Source of the DNA: GCA-002282575 sp964519885
Lineage (GTDB): Bacteria; Pseudomonadota; Gammaproteobacteria; Thiomicrospirales; Thiomicrospiraceae
Direction of reading: 5' to 3'
Length of the DNA stretch: 31,818 nt
Assembly: GCA_964519885.1 (NCBI GenBank)
Contig: CAZFLX010000025.1
Location: 1 to 31,818, forward strand
This document shows, one piece after another, positions 1-6,668 of the stretch; within the stretch, counting starts at the first letter, position 1, and each line of letters starts with the position of its first letter. Below the pieces are notes generated by a model that saw nothing but the letters and a program-made list of their open reading frames with translations, had not been told where the DNA came from and did no database searches. Both the position numbers and the translations under genes were made by a program.

Positions 1-602
1 TTGTTTTGTGTGTCTTTCTTGGTATCTATAAGCTTTAAGATTGCTGTCTCAGCTGTTTCAGGCTCAAGAACGAAACTTTCTTGTAAAGTTCCTAGCAATA
101 TTGTTTTACGTGAATCACTGTAAACATTTGCAGTGTATAAAATTGCTGTATCGTTAACCTTGGCAGAGTTAGATATTAAGGTATTGAATTGTGTAACGAC
201 AGTATAATCGGAGGAGCTAGACAAACCAAGCAAGTTATAGTTGAAGTCAACAAATCTCAAACTCGTCGTACTAAGAGGTATGGTTTGATTATTTGCTGTT
301 ATGGTTCCAGTTACGGTTGATGCTTTGCTAAGTGAATTTTTACCTTCAAAAACAGCATTTGTCAGTTGTCCAGTTGTTGCTGTACCAGAGCCAGTTACAG
401 GAACTTGGTTAACTGTTCCTGTAAGACTAAAATTTGCGGATGAAGAGTTGACTAGATAATTGACGTATATGGTTGCTAAAGGAAAATTGCTTGTCGAAGT
501 AACAGTTGAACTTGATGGACTATCGCCGCCGCCACCTCCGCCACCGCAGCCAGTAATGAGTGAGAGGAAAAATATTGGCAAAGCAAAAAGTATCTTTTTC
601 AT
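1..602 (-). CDS. Putative lipoprotein, 5' part only (cut by left edge of window)
   Basis: An uninterrupted reading frame of 200 codons runs from an ATG at 602 to the left edge with no stop, so the 3' end is missing. The product starts MKKILFALPI and has a hydrophobic stretch ending in a lipobox (L-I-T-G-C, Cys at residue 19), followed by seven glycines and a Ser/Thr-rich linker. This is the standard layout of a bacterial lipoprotein anchored at a membrane by the acylated cysteine. The rest (about residues 40-200) is rich in Ser, Thr, Asn and Val, as in extracytoplasmic beta-rich proteins; I recognise no domain. A GGATTAG-like ribosome site lies a few bases before the start. The lipobox is seen directly; the cellular role is unknown. 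Confidence 0.75.
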   Translation of the reverse strand, partial: MKKILFALPIFFLSLITGCGGGGGGGDSPSSSTVTSTSNFPLATIYVNYLVNSSSANFSLTGTVNQVPVTGSGTATTGQLTNAVFEGKNSLSKASTVTGTITANNQTIPLSTTSLRFVDFNYNLLGLSSSSDYTVVTQFNTLISNSAKVNDTAILYTANVYSDSRKTILLGTLQESFVLEPETAETAILKLIDTKKDTQN

Positions 603-753
603 TTTCTAATCCAAATTTAAATTAATTACGAACCACAACAAAGCTTGCACTTTGTGGGACTGCCTGTCCATGCTACTAAAAAACAACCTTTATTTCAATC
701 GTTAAAGCAACCTATTTTAGAAATAACACTCTCAACTCGTTAGTGTCATCATC

Positions 754-1149
754 ATGAAAAATTCAGTTGCCTTTGGTGAACGCCTCAAAGCCGCCATGAC
801 CAAAGCAGGTTACGCCTTAAAACCCGTTGTGATAGAAAGAGAATTTAACCAGAGATACTGGGGTTCGCCCGTTAGTGTTCAAGCCGTCAGAAAATGGTTA
901 TTGGGTGATGTCATCCCAACACAGGATAAGCTACAGGTGCTGGCTGAGTGGCTTCAAGTTGACCCACACTGGCTAAGATTCGGCGAAGATAGGTTTGGAT
1001 CGGTACGAGAACAAGAGTCGAAATGGGAAATTGGCATGACTCAAGAAGACCGAAACACCATTAGCGAATTTATGACGCTACCTCTAGCTGAACGCAAAAC
1101 GCTTCGTCAATTTTTTAAGGTGTATCTGCAAACTCGGCCTAAAAAGTAA
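754..1149 (+). CDS. Small XRE/phage-type helix-turn-helix regulator
   Basis: The product has 131 residues. The N-terminal half (about 8-75) reads as a phage-repressor-type helix-turn-helix: F-x-E-R-L-K-x-A-M at 7-15, V-S-V-Q-A-V-R-K-W-L as the recognition helix near 40-50, then a third segment ending W-L-x-V-D-P-x-W-L-R-F-G. The W-L-R-F-G ending is common in short stand-alone regulators of proteobacteria. The C-terminal 45 residues are charged and could be a dimerisation tail; no peptidase domain is present. No clear Shine-Dalgarno lies before the ATG. It sits alone in the accessory left part of the window, about 110 bp before a toxin-antitoxin pair in the same direction. Its target is unknown. 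Confidence 0.7.
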   Translation: MKNSVAFGERLKAAMTKAGYALKPVVIEREFNQRYWGSPVSVQAVRKWLLGDVIPTQDKLQVLAEWLQVDPHWLRFGEDRFGSVREQESKWEIGMTQEDRNTISEFMTLPLAERKTLRQFFKVYLQTRPKK

Positions 1150-1260
1150 CCAGTTGTTATTTGTCGGTTGTTTTTGGTTGTAGAAAGCTAAGGGTTTGTC
1201 TGGCTTTACAAGACATTAACCTTCGCTTAAAATATCAAAACTATACCCATAAAGCGTACC

Positions 1261-1599
1261 ATGAAAGCCGTATTTATCGAAAGCACTCTTTTTAGCCGTT
1301 ACCGCGAAAGTCTCATGGACGATGAAAGTTATCGAGATTTTCAGCTGTACCTCATGGAAAACCCAACGGCAGGCGATGTGATAACAGGTACAGGTGGGTT
1401 AAGAAAGATTCGCTGGTCGGCAAACGGCAAAGGTAAGCGTGGTGGTAGTCGCGTCATTTATATTTATCTGGACGCTAACCAGCATTTTCACCTGCTAACC
1501 ATTTACGGCAAAAACGAAACTGAAGACCTTAGCCCCGATGAACGACGTTTATTAAAGCAACTGGCGGAGAAACTCAAACATGAAACGCAATCTGTTTAA
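1261..1599 (+). CDS. RelE/HigB-type toxin of a type II toxin-antitoxin pair
   Basis: This 112-residue basic protein matches the HigB2-like branch of the RelE superfamily: a central G-G-L-R-K-I-R-W-S, then G-K-G-K-R-G-G-S-R-V-I-Y-I-Y, then L-L-T-I-Y-G-K-N-E-x-E-D-L-S near the C-terminus. Family members are ribosome-dependent mRNA endonucleases; that activity is inferred from the family. The reading frame overlaps the next gene, an XRE antitoxin, by 20 bp, which is the toxin-first order usual for HigBA modules. No strong ribosome site is visible before the ATG. The central basic residues and the late tyrosine/lysine region expected for activity are present, so it appears intact. Confidence 0.88.
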   Translation: MKAVFIESTLFSRYRESLMDDESYRDFQLYLMENPTAGDVITGTGGLRKIRWSANGKGKRGGSRVIYIYLDANQHFHLLTIYGKNETEDLSPDERRLLKQLAEKLKHETQSV

Positions 1600-1888
1600 T
1601 GAATTATCGCAAGCACTCACCGAAGCCACAGCATTTGAACAAGGTAAACAAACCTTAAAAACGGTCAAGGTCGAACGCAAACAGCACACCCTTGCACCCG
1701 AAAAGATTAAAGCCATTCGTGAAGGCTTCAACATGAGCCGTGCTGTATTTGCTATGAGGCTACACATATCACCCAGAACGCTAGAAAAATGGGAACAAGG
1801 CTTATCTAAACCCAATGAGCAAGCCACTACTTTACTACTACTAACCGAACGCTACCCTGACACCTTAGAACGTCTGAGCACCGTTTAA
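1580..1888 (+). CDS. HigA/NadS-type XRE antitoxin
   Basis: The product has 102 residues, with a helix-turn-helix in the C-terminal half: I-K-A-I-R-E-G-F-N-M-S-R-A-V-F-A, then L-H-I-S-P-R-T-L-E-K-W-E-Q-G as the recognition region, then P-N-E-Q-A-T-T-L-L-L-L. This ordering, with an N-terminal toxin-binding extension before the DNA-binding domain, is typical of the antitoxins paired with HigB2-type toxins. The start lies inside the 3' end of the toxin gene (20-bp overlap), implying translational coupling. The antitoxin is expected to neutralise the toxin and to repress the shared promoter upstream of 1261; that is inference from the family. Confidence 0.87.
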   Translation: MKRNLFNELSQALTEATAFEQGKQTLKTVKVERKQHTLAPEKIKAIREGFNMSRAVFAMRLHISPRTLEKWEQGLSKPNEQATTLLLLTERYPDTLERLSTV

Positions 1889-1918
1889 TTAACAGCCTTA
1901 CGAAGCATGGCGAGTAGT

Positions 1919-1951
1919 TTCGAGACGGTAATACCGATACCCTTGATCGAA
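1919..1951. repeat. Nested inverted repeat between the HigBA-like pair and the brnA-like gene
   Basis: An 11-base perfect palindrome (CGGTA-A-TACCG, 1926-1936) sits inside outer arms TTCGA (1919-1923) and TCGAA (1947-1951). The element lies in the 77-base gap between two convergent antitoxin genes. No T-run follows on either strand, so it is not a standard terminator, although it could still form a structured end for either transcript. Confidence 0.4.
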
Positions 1952-1965
1952 GCTGAAGGGCTTAG

Positions 1966-2217
1966 TTAGTGAGCCGTACGATGTTTATTAACGTAATTCA
2001 TAAGCACTTCATTCATACGTGTCTGCCAGCCTTCACCTGTGTTACGGAAAAATTCCACTACATCAGGGCTATAACGAACGGTAAGCGCAACTTTAGCAGC
2101 GGAAGATTTAGACCTGCCTTTGCGTACGATTTTTTTACCTTCATACAGGTCAGCTGCATCAAAGAAGGCATCATCTAGTTCTAGTGCATCGTCAGGATCA
2201 ACCCAAGTGCTGTGCAT
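1966..2217 (-). CDS. BrnA-type antitoxin without a partner toxin
   Basis: From the chosen ATG at 2217 the product has 83 residues. Recognisable are the N-terminal W-V-D-P-D-D-A-L-E-L-D, the D-A-A-D-L-Y-E-G-K-K segment, and the C-terminal ribbon-helix-helix V-R-Y-S-P-D-V-V-E-F-F-R-N-T-G-E-G-W-Q-T-R. This is the BrnA (CopG-like) antitoxin pattern. I prefer the start at 2217 over the upstream ATG at 2232 because GAGGAAG lies 6-7 bases before it and family members start close to the W-V-D-P motif. BrnA normally follows brnT. Here the upstream DNA (2233-2330) carries only a terminator of another gene and no toxin-like frame, so this is an orphan antitoxin or regulator. Confidence 0.82.
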   Translation of the reverse strand: MHSTWVDPDDALELDDAFFDAADLYEGKKIVRKGRSKSSAAKVALTVRYSPDVVEFFRNTGEGWQTRMNEVLMNYVNKHRTAH

Positions 2218-2280
2218 ATTTTGCTTCCTCATTTGCCACTAGATGGGTATTCTGCTAAAGCAACCTTGTTCTGCCAACAA

Positions 2281-2309
2281 GAAAAAACCGCACGATTAGA
2301 GTGCGGTTA
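2281..2309 (-). terminator. Rho-independent terminator of the gene at 2332-2721
   Basis: Read on the minus strand, ACCGCAC pairs with GTGCGGT (7 bp, 7-base loop) and is followed directly by a run of T. It separates the Rossmann-like gene from the orphan antitoxin gene, which lies downstream on the same strand. Confidence 0.85.
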
Positions 2310-2331
2310 TATTCAGTCACGCAAGGATCGA

Positions 2332-2721
2332 TCAGTAACCAATACTGGCATGATGCGATTGAGGAATTTCTTCAGCGTCGGGCAATAAGTACCACATGAG
2401 ATAATCAACCACCATAGGTACAATCACCGTATGTTGATTATTCGTTTCTTGCAATAGCCGACGTAACGCCTGCTTCAGCTCAGCACGATTTGACGTATCC
2501 ATGATGATGTCGATCGCTTCACCATGCTGACGAATAGCGTCTTCAAAGTTGGCATAATTTGCAATGCCTCGCTTTTCTGCCTCGACCAATAAGGGATTAG
2601 CTAAATTAGGTTCACTCACTACAACGATGTTGACCCTAGCAGAATCGATTTCGAGAAACTTCTGAAAAAACTTACCGCCTATGCGCCCTAAACCAATCAT
2701 CATGACATTGATTTGTTTCAC
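2332..2721 (-). CDS. Small Rossmann-fold NAD(P)-binding-like protein of unknown role
   Basis: From the chosen GTG at 2721 the product has 129 residues. It begins with a beta-strand and a dinucleotide-binding loop, I-N-V-M-M-I-G-L-G-R-I-G-G-K-F-F (G-x-G-x-x-G). A second strand, V-N-I-V-V-V-S-E, ends in an acidic residue, and I-D-I-I-M-D-T-S-N-R follows. This resembles the N-terminal half of homoserine or semialdehyde dehydrogenases, but no catalytic domain follows. I chose GTG 2721 because GGAG lies 7 bases upstream; an alternative in-frame GTG at 2760 has no ribosome site. It has its own terminator and no obvious operon partner. The fold assignment is inference from the motif; the function is unknown. 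Confidence 0.6.
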   Translation of the reverse strand: MKQINVMMIGLGRIGGKFFQKFLEIDSARVNIVVVSEPNLANPLLVEAEKRGIANYANFEDAIRQHGEAIDIIMDTSNRAELKQALRRLLQETNNQHTVIVPMVVDYLMWYLLPDAEEIPQSHHASIGY

Positions 2722-2925
2722 TGTGATACTCCACGTTGTTAAGTCAATATTAACCCACACAAACTGTAAGTTATTTTAACAACCCTGTCCAACAAAAAAA
2801 CTTAATGATTGATACAAACAAGAGCGAAAGCAATGAGCAGCATTAAACATCGCCTAGCGTTTAATTGAACAACCTTAACAAGGCTGATCGCATATTGCTT
2901 ACAGAAAAAAAGAAGAACCCAGAAA

Positions 2926-2956
2926 CAAAAAAGCCTTAGATTTCTCTAAGGCTTTT
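2926..2956 (-). terminator. Rho-independent terminator of the tRNA-Phe transcript
   Basis: On the minus strand AGCCTTAGA pairs with TCTAAGGCT around a GAAA tetraloop and is followed by TTTTTT. It lies 7 bases beyond the CCA end of the tRNA. The stretch 2722-2925 between this terminator and the next gene holds no feature I can support. Confidence 0.9.
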
Positions 2957-2962
2957 AGTGTT

Positions 2963-3038
2963 TGGTGGCCGGGGGCGGAATCGAACCGCCGACACACGGA
3001 TTTTCAATCCGTTGCTCTACCGACTGAGCTACCCGGCC
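2963..3038 (-). tRNA. tRNA-Phe (anticodon GAA)
   Basis: The minus strand folds as a 76-nt cloverleaf with encoded CCA. The 7-bp acceptor stem is GGCCGGG with CCCGGCC, the discriminator is A, and the D-arm contains AGCTCAGTCGGTAGAGC. The anticodon stem is ACGGA with TCCGT around the loop TTGAAAA, which gives anticodon GAA. The T-arm is GGCGG-TTCGATT-CCGCC. A strong terminator follows directly. Confidence 0.97.
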
Positions 3039-3099
3039 AAACTATTCAATCATTATACTGGCAACGGTTACAAATTACCAGTACTTTTATCGCAAAGCA

Positions 3100-3741
3100 T
3101 CAAAGTCCCGCTAAAATGTGCGTTTTAACACGCTCAATATTGTCGGTACCGTCAACACAAATGTACTTCACCGCACCTTTGGCTGCTTCGGCTTTGTAAA
3201 AATCGACAAGCGGTTGTGTTTGCGCGGCATACACATCCAAACGTTTTTTCACCGTTTCCGCCTTGTCATCATCACGCTGAATCAATGCCTCACCGGTTTC
3301 GTCATCCTGACCTTCTACTTTCGGTGGATTGTAAACCACATGATAAGTACGACCCGAGGCGGGATGAACGCGACGGCCTGCCATACGTTCAATAATCACC
3401 TCGAAAGGTACGTCAATTTCGATGACTGCATCTAAAGCCACACCTGCCGACGCCAAGGCTTCGGCTTGCGCTAGCGTGCGTGGAAAACCGTCTAACAAAA
3501 AGCCATTTTTACAATCGGGTTCATTAATACGTACTTTAACCATGCGAATGATTAAGTCATCGGGAACGAGCTGACCCGCGTCCATGTAGCCTTTTGCTTC
3601 CAAGCCTAAGGCAGCGCCAGCACGAATCGATGCACGAAGCATATCGCCCGTCGAAATTTGTGGAATATCGAAATGATTGGTTAAAAAAGTAGCCTGTGTG
3701 CCTTTGCCTGCACCCGGAGCACCCAACATCATGATACGCAT
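3100..3741 (-). CDS. adk: Adenylate kinase
   Basis: This 213-residue protein catalyses the reversible conversion of ATP plus AMP to two ADP in the cytoplasm. The P-loop G-A-P-G-A-G-K-G-T is at residues 7-15. The AMP-binding S-T-G-D-M-L-R and G-F-P-R-T segments follow. The LID begins R-V-H-P-A-S-G-R-T-Y-H-V and lacks the four zinc cysteines found in some families. D-D-x-x-E-T-V-K-K-R-L closes the signature. The length equals the usual 214 or so of the long bacterial form. The ATG at 3741 is supported by AAGGGG about 8 bases upstream. It lies downstream of pstS but behind a terminator, so it is probably transcribed separately. No good terminator is visible after it. Confidence 0.98.
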   Translation of the reverse strand: MRIMMLGAPGAGKGTQATFLTNHFDIPQISTGDMLRASIRAGAALGLEAKGYMDAGQLVPDDLIIRMVKVRINEPDCKNGFLLDGFPRTLAQAEALASAGVALDAVIEIDVPFEVIIERMAGRRVHPASGRTYHVVYNPPKVEGQDDETGEALIQRDDDKAETVKKRLDVYAAQTQPLVDFYKAEAAKGAVKYICVDGTDNIERVKTHILAGL

Positions 3742-3793
3742 TCATCGTCCCCTTAAAATATTAGCTTTTTATTTTACCCGATTCGCCCATAAC

Positions 3794-3815
3794 AAAAAAC
3801 CGCCCTTAGGCGGTT
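3794..3815 (-). terminator. Rho-independent terminator of pstS
   Basis: On the minus strand AACCGCC pairs with GGCGGTT around a 4-base loop, followed by a T run. It lies 20 bases after the pstS stop codon and separates pstS from adk. Confidence 0.9.
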
Positions 3816-3835
3816 TCTCATGACATCGGCAAGGA

Positions 3836-4798
3836 TTATTGTAATTTTGCCAATTCTTTCGCAGCGGCGGCCGCCGGTAAGGCAACGTAGCCGTCTTTTT
3901 CGACCACTTGTTGACCCTCTTTAGACAGAACCAAAGTCATGAATTCTTTAACCATGGGGTCTAAAGGCTTACCGGGCGCTTTGTTAACGTAAACATACAA
4001 AGCACGCGCTAATGGGTACTTGCCCGAAATCGCGTTTTCTTCGTTAGCTTCAACAAAAGGCTCACCCTCTTTTTTCACTAAAGGTAAAGCACGAACGCCC
4101 GACGTTTTGTAACCAATACCTGAGTAACCAATGGCATTAACCGAAGTTGCGACAGACTGCACCACCGAAGCCGAGCCAGGTTGTTCATTCACGTTATTTT
4201 TGAAATCGCCTTTACACAGCGCTTTTTCTTTGAAATAACCATATGTACCCGAAACCGAGTTACGACCGTAAATTTGTACTTCTTTACCGGCTAGTGCGCC
4301 TGTTGCACCCAACTGATCCCAGTTAGTCACATCAGCTGCTGCACCACATTTACGCGTTGATGAGAAAATCGCATCCACTTGTGACATGGTTAACCCTTTG
4401 ATGGGGTTGTCTTTGTGAACATAAACCGCTAAAGCATCAATCGCAACGGCAATACCTGTTGGCTTGTAACCGTATTTTGCTTCAAAAGCTTCAATTTCTT
4501 TTGACTTCATTTCACGGCTCATGGGGCCAATGTTTGCCGTACCTTCTGTCAAGGCGGGTGGCGCAGTCGAAGAACCTGCTGCTTGGATTTGAATATTAAC
4601 GTTAGGGTAAGCGCGTTTGAATTCTTCAGCCCAAAGCGTTGCTAAGTTCGCTAAGGTGTCTGAACCCACGCTAGACAAGTTACCAGAAACGCCTGAAACT
4701 TTTTGGTAGCCAGGTAATGCAGAATCGACTGCCGCAAAAGAAGGTGCAACCAGAATCGTTGCCGCAACGCCCATTAAGGCTGCCATGATAGTCTTCAT
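3836..4798 (-). CDS. pstS: Periplasmic phosphate-binding protein of the Pst ABC transporter
   Basis: The product has 320 residues. It starts with a signal peptide (M-K-T-I-M-A-A-L then a hydrophobic core, predicted cleavage after about residue 22, P-S-F-A). The mature protein carries the PstS signature G-S-D-T-L followed by A-A-G-S-S-T-A-P-P-A-L and N-I-G-P-M-S-R, and the later G-R-N-S-V-S-G-T-Y-G loop that binds phosphate. It captures phosphate in the periplasm and passes it to the PstC/PstA channel. It is not next to pstC: the PiT permease gene and phoR lie between, and a terminator precedes its promoter. It has its own strong PhoB-type promoter, so it can be made in excess over the permease. 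Confidence 0.97.
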   Translation of the reverse strand: MKTIMAALMGVAATILVAPSFAAVDSALPGYQKVSGVSGNLSSVGSDTLANLATLWAEEFKRAYPNVNIQIQAAGSSTAPPALTEGTANIGPMSREMKSKEIEAFEAKYGYKPTGIAVAIDALAVYVHKDNPIKGLTMSQVDAIFSSTRKCGAAADVTNWDQLGATGALAGKEVQIYGRNSVSGTYGYFKEKALCKGDFKNNVNEQPGSASVVQSVATSVNAIGYSGIGYKTSGVRALPLVKKEGEPFVEANEENAISGKYPLARALYVYVNKAPGKPLDPMVKEFMTLVLSKEGQQVVEKDGYVALPAAAAAKELAKLQ

Positions 4799-4837
4799 AA
4801 TAAACTCCCAGTAAGGATTAACGTGTTAACGCCTTTT

Positions 4838-4893
4838 ATTATGAAGTTAGAATATGACACTTAGATGACAAAAAAACGTCAGTTATGTGACAA
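4838..4893 (-). promoter_or_regulatory. Tandem Pho boxes and -10 of the pstS promoter
   Basis: Read on the minus strand there are four 7-base repeats with an exact 11-bp period: TTGTCAC (4893-4887), CTGACGT (4882-4876), TTGTCAT (4871-4865) and GTGTCAT (4860-4854). The PhoB consensus is CTGTCAT with 4-base spacers, so this is two complete Pho boxes in tandem. A -10-like CATAAT (4843-4838) follows after 10 bp, the spacing usual when the last repeat replaces the -35 element. Confidence 0.88.
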
Positions 4894-4900
4894 AACAGAC

Positions 4901-4925
4901 AGCCTCCCCTAATAAAGGGAAGGCT
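4901..4925 (-). terminator. Probable terminator of the PiT permease gene
   Basis: On the minus strand a 10-bp stem (AGCCTTCCCT with AGGGGAGGCT, one G-U pair) closes a TTATT loop. The following T content is moderate (GTCTGTTTTG), so termination may be partial. The hairpin ends 8 bases before the first pstS Pho repeat. Confidence 0.65.
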
Positions 4926-4942
4926 AAGAGGAACTTGATGGC

Positions 4943-6520
4943 TTAGCTAATCATCATGCCGCGAATAGCGAAGTAGATAAATGCCGCTAAAAATGCCGAA
5001 GCCGGCACGGTGATAATCCATGCGGCAAAAATTTTCAGCATAATCGAACGCTTAACCAATTCTTTCTTGTAAATTTTATTCAGCGATTTGCGCTCTTTCT
5101 TGCTCAGTTCAATTTCTGCTTCTTGCTCTTTCAACTGCTGCAACATCAGACGCTTATCTTCAAAAGAAGCCTTTTCAAAGCGCTGCATATAAGCATCCAA
5201 AGCGGCTTTGTCGGCATCAATAGCATCATGATGCTCACGAATGACTTGAATCGCTTGGGCATAGCTGGTTTTTAAGTATTCGCGTAAAAAACCCACACCC
5301 AGTACCGCACCCACCGCAATATGAGTAGAACTGACTGGCATACCCAATTCCGAAGCAACAATCACTGTTAACGCCGCCGACATAGCAATGGCAAAAGCAC
5401 GAATTTGATCCAACTCGGTAATTTCACTACCGACAGTTTTAATGAGTTTAGGACCAAACAGTAGCAAACCGATAGAAATACCCAGCGCACCAATCATCAT
5501 TACCCACAAAGGAATACCTGCTTTGGCAGAAATGGTGTTATTCACTAACGCATCATAAATAGCAGCTAAAGGACCAATCGCATTGGCGACATCGTTTGCA
5601 CCGTGAGCGAAACTGAGTAAAGCGGCAGCAAAAATGAGCGGAATGGTGAACAATCCATTAATACTATCTTTGGTATTCTGAAGACTAGAAGCATTATTTT
5701 TTACCGAAATCCTAACCAACCCGTAAACAACGGCTGCAACTAGCAATCCAATGACAGATGCTTCTAGGGTTGAGAGCTTAATTAACTTATTCAAACCCTT
5801 AAGCGCCAAATAAGTGGTGAATGCCCAGGCCATCACAGCTACCAAAATAGGCACCATTTTTTTCGCCGCTTGCACCATATCGGTTTGGTAGGTAATAGAG
5901 CGCTTAATCCAAAACAAGAACAAAGCCGCCACCAAACCACCAAACAAGGGAGAAACGACCCAGCTAGCGGCAATCGCACCCATCGATGACCAATTAACGA
6001 TATGCCAACCACCCGCTGCCACACCTGCACCCAGCACCGCGCCAACAATTGAATGGGTCGTCGAAACTGGCGCCCCCATGGCCGTAGCCAGGTTTAACCA
6101 AATCGCGCCAGCTAACAAAGCCGCAATCATGGCATAGACATAAAGTTCAACATCGGCAATTTGTTTGGGGTCGATAATGCCGTTTTTAATGGTCGTTACC
6201 ACCTCTCCGCCGGCAATAATCGCGCCAGCCGACTCAAAAATAGCGGCAATGATAATCGCACCGGTCAGGGTAATGGCTCGCGCCCCCACCGCAGGTCCAA
6301 CGTTATTAGCGACATCGTTAGCACCAATATTCATGGCCATATAACCGCCAATCATGGCGGCAACCACCAACAACAGATGCCCATCTCCAGGCACCAAGTG
6401 CATGGCATCAACCACCAGCATCACGGCAATAATGAAGAGTAACGCAAAGCCAAAACGTGCCGTCTCTTGGCGAGATGAGCGCGTCGCTTTATCGATGTCG
6501 TTTATTTCGCTGTATTTCAT
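4943..6520 (-). CDS. PiT-family inorganic phosphate permease
   Basis: From the ATG at 6520 the product has 525 residues. It is a polytopic membrane protein with the duplicated PiT signature: G-A-N-D-V-A-N-N-V-G-P in the first half and H-G-A-N-D-V-A-N-A-I-G-P in the second. Each is followed by P-V-S-T-T-H or P-V-S-S-T-H. PiT carriers move phosphate (as metal-phosphate or with cations) at low affinity, down to the cytoplasm. A charged cytoplasmic stretch rich in Glu, Lys and Gln lies near residues 420-490 before the last helix. The in-frame TTG at 6547 is an alternative start, but GGGGTTGG before the ATG at 6520 and the family length favour the shorter form. It follows phoR by 148 bp with a hairpin between, so its coupling to the pst operon may be regulated. 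Confidence 0.95.
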   Translation of the reverse strand: MKYSEINDIDKATRSSRQETARFGFALLFIIAVMLVVDAMHLVPGDGHLLLVVAAMIGGYMAMNIGANDVANNVGPAVGARAITLTGAIIIAAIFESAGAIIAGGEVVTTIKNGIIDPKQIADVELYVYAMIAALLAGAIWLNLATAMGAPVSTTHSIVGAVLGAGVAAGGWHIVNWSSMGAIAASWVVSPLFGGLVAALFLFWIKRSITYQTDMVQAAKKMVPILVAVMAWAFTTYLALKGLNKLIKLSTLEASVIGLLVAAVVYGLVRISVKNNASSLQNTKDSINGLFTIPLIFAAALLSFAHGANDVANAIGPLAAIYDALVNNTISAKAGIPLWVMMIGALGISIGLLLFGPKLIKTVGSEITELDQIRAFAIAMSAALTVIVASELGMPVSSTHIAVGAVLGVGFLREYLKTSYAQAIQVIREHHDAIDADKAALDAYMQRFEKASFEDKRLMLQQLKEQEAEIELSKKERKSLNKIYKKELVKRSIMLKIFAAWIITVPASAFLAAFIYFAIRGMMIS

Positions 6521-6530
6521 AACCAACCCC

Positions 6531-6561
6531 AAAAACAAAACGATCAATCCAAGGACTGATC
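6531..6561 (-). terminator. Hairpin with T-tract between phoR and the PiT gene
   Basis: On the minus strand GATCAGTC pairs with GATTGATC (8 bp with one G-U) around CTTG, followed by GTTTTGTTTTT. It ends only about 10 bases before the start codon of the PiT gene, so it may act as an attenuator in the leader rather than as a plain operon end. Confidence 0.6.
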
Positions 6562-6668
6562 TAATGTGGGGTATTGTGCCAGAAACAGCACACTATTGCA
6601 CCCAGTAAACCCTGCAGAAACTGAGGCTAAGCAAGTTATGAGGGTAAAAGCAGCAACAGCCAATCGAA

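Noticed and set aside
2233..2330. A brnT toxin gene or remnant upstream of the brnA-like gene
   Set aside because: No frame in this stretch resembles BrnT; it contains the terminator of the neighbouring gene.
3061..3088. Terminator after adk (arms TACTGG and CCAGTA)
   Set aside because: The loop is long, the stem short, and there is no T-run on the minus strand.
6566..6590. Sigma-54 promoter before the PiT gene (CTGGCACAATACCCCAC on the minus strand)
   Set aside because: TGGCAC is present, but GC is missing at the -12 position with the required spacing.
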